DNA of 64,000 bases from Calditrichota bacterium (GTDB taxonomy: Bacteria > CLD3): assembly GCA_008501735.1 (NCBI GenBank), contig QQUF01000043.1, positions 20,581-84,580 on the forward strand. Reading direction: 5' to 3'. Made by a program: the position numbers and the translations under genes. This document shows, piece after piece, positions 16,770 through 26,363 of the stretch (positions are counted from its first letter, which is position 1; every line of letters starts with the position of its first letter). Under the pieces are notes generated by a model, which searched no databases, was not told where the DNA came from, and was given only the letters and a program-made list of their open reading frames with translations.

Positions 16770-17237
16770 TTAGTTTAGTGCTTTTGAAGCAACTTGAACA
16801 GCTTCAATGATTTTTGTGTAACCAGTACAACGGCAAAGATTTCCTGACAAAGCATCTTTGATTTCATCAACTGATGGATTTGTATTTTGGTCTAATAAAT
16901 TTTTAGAAGTAATTAAAAAGCCAGGTGTACAAAATCCACATTGAGCTCCACCGCAATCATCAAATGCTTTTTGAACAGGATGAGGTTCACCATTTTTGGC
17001 TAAGCCTTCAACTGTAACAATTTTCTTACCTTGACTTGAAACTGCCAAAGTCAAGCAAGATTGAATTGGAATGTCATCAATTAAAACCATACAAGAACCG
17101 CAATCACCTACATCACAACCTTGTTTCGTTCCTGTAAAATTGCATTCCTCTCGGATTGCTTCTAGTAAAGTTCTGTTGTCTCTAACAGCAATTTCATAGT
17201 CATTGCCGTTCACATTTAGAGTAATTATTTTTTTCAC
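16770..17237 (-). CDS. CoxS-type (2Fe-2S) small subunit of a molybdopterin hydroxylase (orphan)
   Basis: This protein of about 155 residues binds two [2Fe-2S] clusters. Counting from the GTG start at 17237, the plant-ferredoxin-type cluster uses C41, C46, C49 and C61 (GTKQGCDVGDCGSCMVLIDD). The second cluster, in a helical domain, uses C100, C103, C135 and C137 (CGGAQCGFCTPGF; NLCRCTGY). Such subunits pass electrons from xanthine-dehydrogenase or CO-dehydrogenase-type Mo enzymes. The catalytic (CoxL) and FAD (CoxM) subunits are not next to it, which is odd. A TTG at 17273 would add 12 residues without homology and is less likely. It leads the operon with the ECF sigma factor. Confidence 0.88.
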   Translation of the reverse strand: MKKIITLNVNGNDYEIAVRDNRTLLEAIREECNFTGTKQGCDVGDCGSCMVLIDDIPIQSCLTLAVSSQGKKIVTVEGLAKNGEPHPVQKAFDDCGGAQCGFCTPGFLITSKNLLDQNTNPSVDEIKDALSGNLCRCTGYTKIIEAVQVASKALN

Positions 17238-17432
17238 TTTTAGATTAACCTTATTTAAATCTTTAACGCACAAAGATAAAAAACTTTTGCTAGAATTTTA
17301 ATTAATTTAATATTGATTGGGTGTAAAGTGAAAACAACAAAATTGAAGTCAGTTTTCCTTAGTAAGAAAAAAAATATTTGTTAAATTTGCGGGTCGAAAA
17401 AATAACAAATATTTGAAAGAATAATTCAAAAA

Positions 17433-18728
17433 ATGAAAAGAGAAAATTCAAACAAATCTTATAAAAAAGCTCTCGAACTCTTTCCAAGAGGAGTTAATTC
17501 ACCAGTTAGAGCATTTCAAGCAGTTTATGGTTATCCAATTTTTATTGTTCGTGGAGAAGGTTCGAGAACTTGGGACGCAGACGGAAATGAATTCATTGAC
17601 TTTTGTTGTTCTTGGGGACCTTTAATTCTTGGACACAACAACAAATATGTTCGTGAAAAAATTATTGAAACTACTCTTAATGGAACTTCTTTCGGCACTC
17701 CAACGATGCAGGAAAATGAGCTTGGGGAATTGATTTTAAAGAATAACTCAAAAATTGAAAAAATCCGATTTGTAAATTCTGGAACAGAAGCAGTAATGTC
17801 TGCTGTAAGACTTGCAAGAGGGTACACTGGAAGAGATAAAATTTTAAAATTTTCAGGTTGTTACCACGGACACGTTGACCATCTTTTGGTTAAAGCTGGT
17901 TCGGGTTTGGCAACTTTTGGAGAATCTTCTTCGGCTGGTGTTCCACAAAGTTTTGCGAAAGAAACAATCGTTTGTGAACTTAATAACAAGGAAGCAGTTG
18001 AAAAGGCATTTGAAGAATTTGGCAACGAAATAGCTTGTATTTTAATTGAACCGATTCCTGCAAATAACGGATTGCTTATTCAAGACAAAGAATTTTTGGA
18101 ATTTTTGAGAGGGATTACAACTAAAAATGGCTCATTGTTAATTTTTGATGAAGTTATTTCAGGCTTCAGAATTGGATTTGAAGGAGCTTCGGGTTATTTC
18201 GGAATTCAGCCTGATATTTTGACTTATGGAAAAATAATTGGTGGTGGAATGCCAGTTGGTGCTTATGGAGCAAGTCGCGAAATTATGTCTTTTATAGCTC
18301 CTGAAGGACCTGTTTACCAAGCTGGAACTCTTTCTGGCAATCCTGTTGCAATGGCTGCTGGTTCAGCTCAAGTTACACAATGTCTTGAAGAAGGCTTTTA
18401 TGAGAAACTTGAAAAAAAGACTCACAAATTTGTAAATGAAATTAATGACTTTGCAAAAGCTAATGATTTTAATGTTAAAGTCTTTTCTGTAGGCTCAATT
18501 TTTTGGTTTGCTTTTACGGACTTAGAGAAAGTTCAGAAGGCTGAAGAGATTGACCTTCAAAGTATGGAAATTTATAAAATTTTTCACAATGAACTTCTTG
18601 AACGTGGAATTTACTTTGCACCTTCTGGCTACGAAGTCGGATTTATTTCAGCAGCACACACGGAAGAAGATTTGAAAATCACAGTTAATGCAGTTAAAGA
18701 GAGTTTAGAAGTTGCACTCAAAAACTAA
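17433..18728 (+). CDS. hemL: Glutamate-1-semialdehyde 2,1-aminomutase
   Basis: This class-III PLP aminotransferase-fold enzyme converts glutamate-1-semialdehyde to 5-aminolevulinate in the C5 pathway of haem synthesis. It has 431 residues, the usual length. It starts KRENSNKSYKKALELFPRGV and NSPVRAF as in HemL. The substrate and PLP region is VNSGTEAVMSAVRLARGYTG, and the PLP carboxy-lysine motif DILTYGKIIGGGMPVGAYG holds K267. The gene overlaps hemH by 17 nt, so the two form a haem operon. The start ATG follows an AAAGAATAA purine stretch. Confidence 0.97.
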   Translation: MKRENSNKSYKKALELFPRGVNSPVRAFQAVYGYPIFIVRGEGSRTWDADGNEFIDFCCSWGPLILGHNNKYVREKIIETTLNGTSFGTPTMQENELGELILKNNSKIEKIRFVNSGTEAVMSAVRLARGYTGRDKILKFSGCYHGHVDHLLVKAGSGLATFGESSSAGVPQSFAKETIVCELNNKEAVEKAFEEFGNEIACILIEPIPANNGLLIQDKEFLEFLRGITTKNGSLLIFDEVISGFRIGFEGASGYFGIQPDILTYGKIIGGGMPVGAYGASREIMSFIAPEGPVYQAGTLSGNPVAMAAGSAQVTQCLEEGFYEKLEKKTHKFVNEINDFAKANDFNVKVFSVGSIFWFAFTDLEKVQKAEEIDLQSMEIYKIFHNELLERGIYFAPSGYEVGFISAAHTEEDLKITVNAVKESLEVALKN

Positions 18729-19734
18729 AACAGGGATTCTATTAGTAAATCTAGGAACTCCTGATTCACCGTCAACAGCAGACGTTAGAAAATATTTACG
18801 CGAATTTCTTTTAGACCCAAGAGTAATTGACATTAATCCAATCGGTAGATTCTTACTTGTAAACTTAATAATTGCTCCGTTTCGTTCCCCAAAAAGTGCA
18901 AAACTTTACAAAGAAATTTGGTCAGAAAAAGGCTCGCCACTTTTGTTTTATGGAATTGAAGTTAAAAATCTTCTACAAAAAGAATTAGGTGATGATTTTG
19001 TAGTTGAACTTGGAATGCGTTATCAAAGCCCATCTTTGGAAGAAGCAGTTCAGAAATTTAAAAGTCATTCTTTTGACAAAGTAATAATTTTACCACTTTT
19101 TCCACAGTATGCTTCTGCTTCAACAGGTTCAGTTTATGAAAAAATTATGAAGATTACATCAAAATGGGAGTTCTTTCCAAGTATCGAATTCATTAGTGAT
19201 TTTCACCAAAATGAGCAATTTTTAGATGCTTTTGCAAATCTTGGCAAAAAATATTTAAAAGCAGAAGAATACGACCACATTTTATTTAGTTTTCACGGGC
19301 TTCCAGAACGCCAAATTCAGAAAACAGATTGTTCAAATTTGTGTTTAGTTTCAAAGGATTGTTGCGAAAGTTACAATGAAAAAAACCGATTTTGTTACAA
19401 GGCATCTTCGTTTGAAACTGCAAGGCAAATTGCCAAAAGATTGAATTTAAAGGCTGATGATTACACAATTTCTTTCCAGTCAAGATTGGGTAGAGAAGAG
19501 TGGATTAAACCTTACACAACTGATACTTTGAAAGATTTTGCCACAAGAGGTATTAAAAAAGTTTTAGTCTTTTGTCCAGCTTTTATTTGCGATTGCTTGG
19601 AAACAGTTTATGAAGTCAGTGTTGAGCTGAACGAAGAATTTCGTCAAAATGGTGGTGACAAAGTTCAACTTGTTGAGGGATTAAACTCAAATCCTGATTG
19701 GATTAAAGCGATAAGAAGTATTTTGCAAGTTTAG
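18712..19734 (+). CDS. hemH: Ferrochelatase
   Basis: The 340-residue protein inserts Fe2+ into protoporphyrin IX, the last step of the classic haem pathway. TGILLVNLGTPDSP is the family start. ILFSFHGLPERQIQ carries the metal-binding histidine (H195). SFQSRLGREEWIKPYT is the usual C-terminal block, and FCPAFICDCLETVYEV holds the catalytic glutamate. Several cysteines around 208-228 (DCSNLCLVSKDCCE, FCYKA) match the cysteine-rich insert seen in Bacteroidota ferrochelatases. The likely start is the TTG at 18712 inside the end of hemL; no ATG lies nearby ahead of the conserved region. Confidence 0.95.
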   Translation: MHSKTKTGILLVNLGTPDSPSTADVRKYLREFLLDPRVIDINPIGRFLLVNLIIAPFRSPKSAKLYKEIWSEKGSPLLFYGIEVKNLLQKELGDDFVVELGMRYQSPSLEEAVQKFKSHSFDKVIILPLFPQYASASTGSVYEKIMKITSKWEFFPSIEFISDFHQNEQFLDAFANLGKKYLKAEEYDHILFSFHGLPERQIQKTDCSNLCLVSKDCCESYNEKNRFCYKASSFETARQIAKRLNLKADDYTISFQSRLGREEWIKPYTTDTLKDFATRGIKKVLVFCPAFICDCLETVYEVSVELNEEFRQNGGDKVQLVEGLNSNPDWIKAIRSILQV

Positions 19735-19736
19735 TT

Positions 19737-21407
19737 CTATTCGATTGAAGAAACAAAAATTGGGTTTGTCATAAAAACAAAGAATTTTTGTTCTCCTTTG
19801 CCAATTATTACTCTGTAAAAAGATTTTTGTCGGTGGGTGTATTCAGCATCTTCGATTTCAAAATAATTTTCACCTTTTTCTAAGATTCGTTCTTCAAGAA
19901 TCTTTCCATCTTTTATAAAAAATAATGTGAGCTTTTCTTTCATTTTTTCATCAATATCAAAATCAAGTCTAAAAACAGGGTTTTCACCTTTTTCTAAACT
20001 TAAAGTTTCACCAATTATTTTTTTGAAATCCTTTGAATTTTTTACTGAAAACTCGTTAAAACTTAAGTAAGTATGAGCAAAATTTCTGAAATTCACCATT
20101 CTTCCTTTGCGGATAGCTTTTAGAACTCCCTTTTTATCTCTTTCGTGAGTGTAAAGCAGTGTAAGAGATTCTGCGATATTTTTGGGATCGCCTCCGTCAA
20201 AATCTAATTCTGAAATTGACCAAGTCGGGTTTTCTTGATTAGAGAGGCAAAATTGTTTGAGTTGTTGGTCCCAAATTCCACCAATTGAACCAGTCCTTTT
20301 TGCCCCTTCCCAAAATGTTGCGAAACCTGTCCAACCAGTAGTTTGTGCTAGAGAATTTGAATAATCTTTAGTTTGCATTCTGACATTCATTCCAAGAGTT
20401 TTCCCTAAATCTAAATTATTACTTTTCTCAGGATGAGCCCAAAAAACCATTCCACCTTTTGCATTGACGTAATCAATTAATTCTTGGTAAGGTTTCTCAC
20501 CAGAATCTTCATATTGGTCATAAATCGGAGCAACAAAGTAAGGAAAATTATTCAAAATATAAATTACTGATAATACTATGATGATAGAACCTTCTCTTTT
20601 GAAACCTCGTTTCTTATCGTGCAGGACTCCATACTTTCGAACTTGGGTATTAATTACTGTTCTAAAAATTTTGACGCCAAACCAAAGAGTTATAAAGGGA
20701 ATAATATTTAGTAAATACCAGAATGAAAAATTGTTTTTATAACCACTTTTAATTGAAGGTAAGTTTGCATAATCTTCTGCTGTCTCTAAACCTAAAACCA
20801 ATAAATGTTTATGGAAATTCATTATTTTAAAAGTCAAACTTTCCCAATCAATTTCCCAAAAATAGTAAGGAATGACTTCTGAACCGTGCAGTAAAATTAA
20901 ATTACCGTAATGATTTCTAAGTGAATTAATTCTTGAAATATATTCTTCTTCACCAAGAGTTGAGATGGAATTTTTTTCTTGAGAAAATGAAAAATTTCTT
21001 AGAAAGGGAAGCCCGTATTCAATTTTCATATTGTCGTGGTCGGTGAAAATCCCAATATCAATTTTATTCTCATTTAAAATATCTGCTAATTCTCTTAAAG
21101 AATAGTCACCACCACTTATTTGAGAATCAAGATGAATTGCTGCAAGTAAATTATGATATTCAGAATAGGGGTTACTGTCTTTATTCGGAAATTTTTTGAT
21201 GATTTTTTTGTCTTCTTTAATAACACCAATATTCAATGAGTCAGACTTTGACTGTTTTTTCTTTTGGCTTTTAGTTTTACTTTCTTCTTCTTTCATCACT
21301 TTCAAAAAATCTTCTAAAGTAGAATTTTTGGATTGATCTTGCGAAAATACCTGAAATGGAAAATAAAGTGCTAAAAATATTACTAAAAATTTAGAGAAAA
21401 GAGTCAT
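19737..21407 (-). CDS. Membrane-anchored PHP-domain metallo-hydrolase
   Basis: The 556-residue protein has a signal peptide (MTLFSKFLVIFLALYFPFQVFS) and a lysine-rich linker (residues 40-70). A PHP domain follows: AAIHLDSQISGGDYSLRELA and IGIFTDHDNMKIEYG give the D.H metal site, and VFWAHPEKSN comes later. Two hydrophobic stretches (about 225-250 and 272-295) may be TM helices inside the PHP fold, which is unusual. PHP proteins are phosphoesterases; the substrate is unknown. The gene overlaps the upstream glycosyltransferase by 17 nt, so both may act on envelope glycans. A second exported PHP-type protein is at 55978. Confidence 0.75.
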   Translation of the reverse strand: MTLFSKFLVIFLALYFPFQVFSQDQSKNSTLEDFLKVMKEEESKTKSQKKKQSKSDSLNIGVIKEDKKIIKKFPNKDSNPYSEYHNLLAAIHLDSQISGGDYSLRELADILNENKIDIGIFTDHDNMKIEYGLPFLRNFSFSQEKNSISTLGEEEYISRINSLRNHYGNLILLHGSEVIPYYFWEIDWESLTFKIMNFHKHLLVLGLETAEDYANLPSIKSGYKNNFSFWYLLNIIPFITLWFGVKIFRTVINTQVRKYGVLHDKKRGFKREGSIIIVLSVIYILNNFPYFVAPIYDQYEDSGEKPYQELIDYVNAKGGMVFWAHPEKSNNLDLGKTLGMNVRMQTKDYSNSLAQTTGWTGFATFWEGAKRTGSIGGIWDQQLKQFCLSNQENPTWSISELDFDGGDPKNIAESLTLLYTHERDKKGVLKAIRKGRMVNFRNFAHTYLSFNEFSVKNSKDFKKIIGETLSLEKGENPVFRLDFDIDEKMKEKLTLFFIKDGKILEERILEKGENYFEIEDAEYTHRQKSFYRVIIGKGEQKFFVFMTNPIFVSSIE

Positions 21408-22530
21408 AAATACTTTTTACCTTGTCAATCATCAATTGCATTTCAAAATCTTCTGCTCGACGTTTGCCATTACTAATTAAATTTTCTTTTAAGTCATTTT
21501 GAGAAACCAATTTAAGAATATTTTCAGATAATTCACTAATATTTTCAGAGCTAAAAAGTAAGCCACTTTTACCATATTCAACGACTTCAGGAACTCCACC
21601 AACTTCTGAAGCAACAATCGGAATTCCTGATACCATTGCTTCAACAAGGACTCTTCCAAGACCTTCGTTTCTAGAGGTAAGAACAAAAACATCTAAAGCT
21701 TTGAAAATTTGTGGAATGTCGTTTCTCATTCCTGTAAAAATCACTTTATCCGAAATTCCTAAATTCTTAGCTAAAGTGTGAACTTGTTCTCGTAATTCGC
21801 CGTCTCCAACAACCATAAATTTTACGTTATCAGCTTTCTCCGAAACTTGTTTTGCACCTTTAAGAAAAATGTCACAACCTTTAATTTCTGTAAGTCTTCC
21901 AACAAAACCAACCAAAAATTCAGACTCGTTTACTCCAAATTCTGTACGAATTTCAGATTTCGTACAATTTTTGAAATCGTCCAAAAATATGCCACAGTAA
22001 ACTGTTTCAAATTTTTCGGGTTTATCAATTTTTTCTTTAATGTGGTCGCTTCGCCCCTCATCTGTAAGATTCAAAATCTTATGCGACGTTTTAGCAAAAA
22101 ATTTCTCAATTAAAATAAAAAACTTAGTCGTAAATCTGTCAAAGTAACCATAAAAAATGTGTCCGTGTGGAGAATGAACTCGAACAGGAATTCTTGCTAA
22201 AAAACCTGCGAGACGACCAACAATCCCAGCTTTTGAAGTATGAGTGTGAAGAATTTGCGGTTTCTGTTTTTTGAGAATTTTATAAAGTTTGAAAGTCGCA
22301 ACCAAATCTTTTAGTGGGTTTACTTCCCGAATCATTTCAGGAATGCAATGAGTTTTGATTCCAGTTTTTTGTTCAAAATCTTTGAATGAAGAGTGAAATG
22401 AAGAAGTTAAACCATAAATTAATTCGACATCAAGACCTTGTTTTTTCAACCCTTCGACTAAATCTAAAGTAACTCCAGCAGAACCACCTTCGTCTAATCT
22501 TGTTATGATGTGAATGTTTTTTATTGGCAT
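21391..22530 (-). CDS. GT4 family glycosyltransferase
   Basis: This 379-residue GT-B glycosyltransferase is of the GT4 / RfaB-like kind. The N-terminal nucleotide-fold half starts IKNIHIITRLDEGGSAGVTL and contains ILHTHTSKAGIVGRLAGFLA and RVHSPHGHIFYGYFD. The C-terminal donor-binding half has VGFVGRLTEIKGCDIFLKGA and the E-x7-E motif in NEGLGRVLVEAMVSGIPIVA. It is probably cytoplasmic and membrane-associated and adds a sugar to a polyprenyl-linked or cell-surface glycan. The immediate partner is the overlapping PHP gene downstream; no polysaccharide cluster surrounds it. Confidence 0.92.
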   Translation of the reverse strand: MPIKNIHIITRLDEGGSAGVTLDLVEGLKKQGLDVELIYGLTSSFHSSFKDFEQKTGIKTHCIPEMIREVNPLKDLVATFKLYKILKKQKPQILHTHTSKAGIVGRLAGFLARIPVRVHSPHGHIFYGYFDRFTTKFFILIEKFFAKTSHKILNLTDEGRSDHIKEKIDKPEKFETVYCGIFLDDFKNCTKSEIRTEFGVNESEFLVGFVGRLTEIKGCDIFLKGAKQVSEKADNVKFMVVGDGELREQVHTLAKNLGISDKVIFTGMRNDIPQIFKALDVFVLTSRNEGLGRVLVEAMVSGIPIVASEVGGVPEVVEYGKSGLLFSSENISELSENILKLVSQNDLKENLISNGKRRAEDFEMQLMIDKVKSIYDSFL

Positions 22531-22634
22531 TAAAAGTCTAAAGGTTTAGTTTGAAAATTTGGAGAAGTTAAAATAAAAAATCATTTTAATTCCAAAAAAA
22601 ATTACGTCGGGAAACTTAGAACAACTTTTTACGG

Positions 22635-23609
22635 TCAAAAATCAATTTTAAAAAGCTGCCCTTTGTGGTCACTGAACCCGAAATTAATTGTTTCATAATT
22701 TTGAAATCTAACTTTCTCGTTACCTAGAGTGTGGTCAATTCCCCAAACAGGAAAAGCTCTTGGAAATGTTAGGTGAAACCCAATTCCAACTTCCGAATGA
22801 GCATTTCGCATTCCACTCAAATTTAAATTTGAAGAGTAAAAAGGTGCGTTAAAGTCTCCTGAAATCAAAATTGGCAGTTCATTTTTTGAAGAAATCCATT
22901 TGTTCAAAAGTTCACTTTCTTTTAAATGCCAATCTGCTTTGTCGCTTGCTTTTTCGATTAAATCACTCAAACTACTTTTTTTGTCAAGGTAGAAAGCCTT
23001 CGTTGTGTGAACATTCACGAGCCAAATTTCTCTTTCCTGAATTTCAATTTTTAAAGCAAAAGTTCTGTAGCCAGTTATTGCTGTTTCTATAAAAGACTCT
23101 TTAGTGAGCAATGATTTTCTGATTCCAATAACTGATGAAAAAGGGCTATAGTTTTTATGCTCAAACTCTTCGTTTTCATTCATAGCATAAAATTTATAAT
23201 CTGAAAGAACATCTGAAAAAGTTCTACGGTCTCTTTTTTTGACTTCTTGTAAGATTAGAAAATCTACTTTGTTTTTTTTACAAAATGTTTTGAACTCGGA
23301 AAGTTTTTCTTTTGTGTTGTGAATATTAAAACTTAAAACTGTGAACCCATTTTCACTTTCTATTGAGTTTCCAAAATTTAAACCAATAAAATAAATATTG
23401 ATAAAAAAGAAGAATATAGAGATTATTGACACTAAACTTTTCTTTTGGAAACCAAAGTAACCAAAAATCAGAATTGATAAAAATGCCAAAATAAATCTTG
23501 GAGGATAACTAAAAATTAGCGAAGATTTTGCAAATTCTTCGAAAACGAAAAGAGGTGAAATTGAAAATATTATGAGAACCCAAAGTAAAATTTTAAAGAA
23601 AATTTTCAA
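22635..23609 (-). CDS. Membrane-anchored endonuclease/exonuclease/phosphatase (EEP) family protein
   Basis: The protein has 324 residues. Three hydrophobic helices fill the first 80 (for example FFKILLWVLIIFSISPLFVF). The EEP fold follows: GFTVLSFNIHNTKEKLSEF (first strand with N), DFLILQEVKKRDRR (metal glutamate), LVNVHTTKAFY, PILISGDFNAPFYS (GDFN motif) and the terminal WGIDHTL and SDHKGQLF with the catalytic D-H pair. Relatives include nucleases and sphingomyelinase- or phosphoinositide-type phosphatases; the substrate is unknown. The active domain probably faces the periplasm. The gene ends with UGA, which confirms UGA as a normal stop in this genome. Confidence 0.85.
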   Translation of the reverse strand: MKIFFKILLWVLIIFSISPLFVFEEFAKSSLIFSYPPRFILAFLSILIFGYFGFQKKSLVSIISIFFFFINIYFIGLNFGNSIESENGFTVLSFNIHNTKEKLSEFKTFCKKNKVDFLILQEVKKRDRRTFSDVLSDYKFYAMNENEEFEHKNYSPFSSVIGIRKSLLTKESFIETAITGYRTFALKIEIQEREIWLVNVHTTKAFYLDKKSSLSDLIEKASDKADWHLKESELLNKWISSKNELPILISGDFNAPFYSSNLNLSGMRNAHSEVGIGFHLTFPRAFPVWGIDHTLGNEKVRFQNYETINFGFSDHKGQLFKIDF

Positions 23610-23618
23610 ATGGTTAAC

Positions 23619-24605
23619 CTAATCTTCTTGAATTTCATTTTTGATATTTCTACAAATCTTGAGCTCAAGAACAGCACCTTTTAAATCCCCATTTTGGAAT
23701 TCATTTTTAGCTTTATTAAAGTGAGTTTTTATTCTTTTGAGAATTCGCATTTTTCGTTTGGAAGGGTTTGTTTTAATTTTTTCTTGTAATAAATTAATTC
23801 GGTTATGGGCAACTAAGAGAAGATTTTCGACAAATTCAGTGGATAAATTGTCTTCTCCAAACTCTTCGTTAAAGTTTGTTTTAAGGGTTTTTCTAACAGA
23901 TTCTGAAAGCTCAACAGCTTTATGAAAATCTTTTGCACTGAAATTTTGCCAAGCATTATCCTGTAAATTTTTTGCTGTGTTATAGTTTTCAATTGAAATG
24001 AAACCTTTGGCTTTTCTAAGGAAACTATCTGTGATTTTTATGAAGTTAAAAGCATCTGTTTCGGTTAAGTCTGCGTTATTAATCTTCGCCATTTTATAAG
24101 CAGTTTGTGCTAAATAATTTGCTTTGTCAGTATGAGTTTTTGCTCTTAAAAAATTTACATTTCTCATTTCAATTCTTGCTGAGTCCAACTTCTCATTTGC
24201 AAGAATGAATGTGTTAATTGATTCGAAATTTTGTGCTTTGCGAACGTCAGGTCTTATTTTCTCCAAAAAATTTTCTGTTTGAAAAAAATTTTTAACGGTT
24301 TTTGAAGTACTAGCTCCATAAGTTGAATCAAGCAGATTAAAAATTGATTGCTTGGCTTCAAAAGTGCTTTTTAGTGCAATTCCAAATTTATTTCTTAATT
24401 GCATTTCACGTGCTTTTTTTAGACTATTCTTGGCACTTTCAAGATTTCCATTTTCAATTAAAGTTTTTTTCTGAAATTCTAAAATTTGAATTAGGTTTTC
24501 TGTTCTTTCTATCTCTTTGAGAAGTAAAGGATTAGAATAGGCGATTTGATTCAGATATAAAATAGCAATAAATAGTTTGAATAGAGTTTTTGCAATGTGT
24601 TTCAT
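23619..24605 (-). CDS. Secreted helical protein of unknown function
   Basis: I do not recognise a family. From the ATG at 24605 the protein has about 328 residues. It starts with a signal peptide, MKHIAKTLFKLFIAILYLNQ with IAYS after it. An almost wholly helical, lysine- and glutamate-rich chain follows. Repeated pieces such as ALKSTFEAKQSIFNLLDS, RAKTHTDKANYLAQTAYKMA and LKGAVLELKICRNIKNE recall degenerate TPR-like or coiled helical repeats. It sits 9 nt upstream of the EEP gene on the same strand, so the two are probably co-transcribed. A periplasmic scaffold role is possible but not shown. Confidence 0.6.
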   Translation of the reverse strand: MKHIAKTLFKLFIAILYLNQIAYSNPLLLKEIERTENLIQILEFQKKTLIENGNLESAKNSLKKAREMQLRNKFGIALKSTFEAKQSIFNLLDSTYGASTSKTVKNFFQTENFLEKIRPDVRKAQNFESINTFILANEKLDSARIEMRNVNFLRAKTHTDKANYLAQTAYKMAKINNADLTETDAFNFIKITDSFLRKAKGFISIENYNTAKNLQDNAWQNFSAKDFHKAVELSESVRKTLKTNFNEEFGEDNLSTEFVENLLLVAHNRINLLQEKIKTNPSKRKMRILKRIKTHFNKAKNEFQNGDLKGAVLELKICRNIKNEIQED

Positions 24606-24641
24606 TTGGTACAAAAAATTAAAATTAGTGTACTTGTGGGG

Positions 24642-26363
24642 TCATTCGGACAAAATTAATCTTTTAAATTCTTTGTTAATCGTGCCAAATGCAACTTTTG
24701 AGAATAAATAATTTACATCGTCAATTTTTATGCCTAAATCTTTTCCACGCTCAATCGAACTTTTTGTAAACTCAAATTCATTAGGAGTTTTTGTTTCAAA
24801 AGTTAATTTTTCTAAGATACTTTCTAATCTCAAATCACTTTTAGAGTTATCTAATTTTATTTTGTTTTCATTTAAATGTAAAGGTTTAAAATCTTTAGTC
24901 TCAATGACTTGGTAATTTCGCAAATATTTCATTTCAAAATTTTTTGCTTCTTCTTTGGTAACAAAAACAAACTTTCCTTTTGCACACCTAAATCCTTTAG
25001 CTTTTATTTCTTTCCAAAGTTCCCTTTCTTCAATTTCATAAATCAAAAGATTTGTTGCAAGTCTGACAGAATCTTTTCTTTTACTTAACCTATTAATCTC
25101 TACTCGAAAAATTTCGGGAATGTCAAAAAACACGTCTTTTAATAAAATTTCAATTTGAGAGAGTGAAATGCCATTCTCAGTCAGAGAGAGAATTTTTTTG
25201 GGGTTCAACTTAAAAGTATTTTCCTTAAACAAATCACCAAACAAATTTGAAACAAAGATTGTTTTAAAGCTCTTTAATTCGTCAAATTTTACGATTGATT
25301 CCCTAATGAAATTATAGCTTTTGTTTGTATCGGAAGAGTAATTTCCAAGTAATTCGTTTGTGATTGAAAACTTTTGATTTTTGGAGTTAATGGAAACGAA
25401 ACCGAGTTTTACAAAATCTTCAACAATGATTTTGGTTAAAAATGAAATCCGTTTTGAATTAAATCGAAAATTATTATTTAGGGTAAATGCATCAGAAAAA
25501 TGAATTAGAAACCCTTCAGTTTTTTGAGAAATTTCTTCTAAAAATAGTTCTTGTCTCTCATTAAAAATATTTCTCACAGCGTTAAGAATTAACTTTGACC
25601 AATTTTCAAAATCTTTTGGGTGGTAAAATGGGAAGTAGATTGGTATGAAAGTTTTTATCCAACTGTTATAACAATCTTTGTGAACTTCTTTGAAATTATT
25701 TGAAACTAAATTTGAGAAATCTTTAATCAATGACTCAGAAGTTAGGTTCTCAAAAATTCTTTTATAGAAAGTTTCAACCTCTGAAGAATTTGCAAGGCTG
25801 TGTTTCTTTAATATAAAATTTGAAAGAGCATTTTTGATTGGCAAACACTCTCCGAATGGAATTTCTTCTTTTGAAAATGTTGAAATTCGTTTTGATATGT
25901 TTGGAATAATTTTGTGATTTATTAATGGAGATAATTTGAGTTTGAAGTTAAAATTCAAATTTGGTAGGGTAGAGTTTTCATCAATTTTTTCTAATATTCC
26001 AACGTTAACTAATTTAAAAATTGATAAGGTTGAAAATGCATTTTGTTTCACCAAAATTTCTAAAGCATCTAAAAATGAAATTTGAGTTCTGAATGTTAAT
26101 TCATACAAAATACTTTTTTCAGGAATTGTTAGCCTATGAAAAAAAATTGATATTTTTTTGTCATTTTTTAGAATGCTTACTATTTCTTTTATGGCTTGAA
26201 CTTTGTTAAAAGAATTTCTCGTCTCATTTGAAAGGAGAAAAATTGCATACTTTAAATCTGAGAGGTTTAGTTTTTCAAGGTATTCATAACTCTTGTTTAC
26301 ATCTAATTCAGAACTTCCTGTTTTACTAATGCGGTTAAGTTCTTTGATGGATAAGGTATTCAT
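24642..26363 (-). CDS. Helicase-associated (XPB N-terminal / Helicase_C_3-like) protein without helicase domain
   Basis: This 573-residue cytoplasmic protein has no signal peptide. It is largely helical with many F, K and N residues. Near residue 370-480 it reads LTENGISLSQIEILLKDVFF, VRLATNLLIYEIEERELWKE and CAKGKFVFVTKEEAKNFEMK. This resembles the Helicase_C_3 / helicase-associated region that precedes XPB-type helicases (a winged-helix part followed by a strand ending in a conserved L..G/F). No Walker motifs are present. A 70-residue gene overlaps it by ATGA and may encode the missing terminal part. The family match is tentative. Confidence 0.5.
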   Translation of the reverse strand: MNTLSIKELNRISKTGSSELDVNKSYEYLEKLNLSDLKYAIFLLSNETRNSFNKVQAIKEIVSILKNDKKISIFFHRLTIPEKSILYELTFRTQISFLDALEILVKQNAFSTLSIFKLVNVGILEKIDENSTLPNLNFNFKLKLSPLINHKIIPNISKRISTFSKEEIPFGECLPIKNALSNFILKKHSLANSSEVETFYKRIFENLTSESLIKDFSNLVSNNFKEVHKDCYNSWIKTFIPIYFPFYHPKDFENWSKLILNAVRNIFNERQELFLEEISQKTEGFLIHFSDAFTLNNNFRFNSKRISFLTKIIVEDFVKLGFVSINSKNQKFSITNELLGNYSSDTNKSYNFIRESIVKFDELKSFKTIFVSNLFGDLFKENTFKLNPKKILSLTENGISLSQIEILLKDVFFDIPEIFRVEINRLSKRKDSVRLATNLLIYEIEERELWKEIKAKGFRCAKGKFVFVTKEEAKNFEMKYLRNYQVIETKDFKPLHLNENKIKLDNSKSDLRLESILEKLTFETKTPNEFEFTKSSIERGKDLGIKIDDVNYLFSKVAFGTINKEFKRLILSE

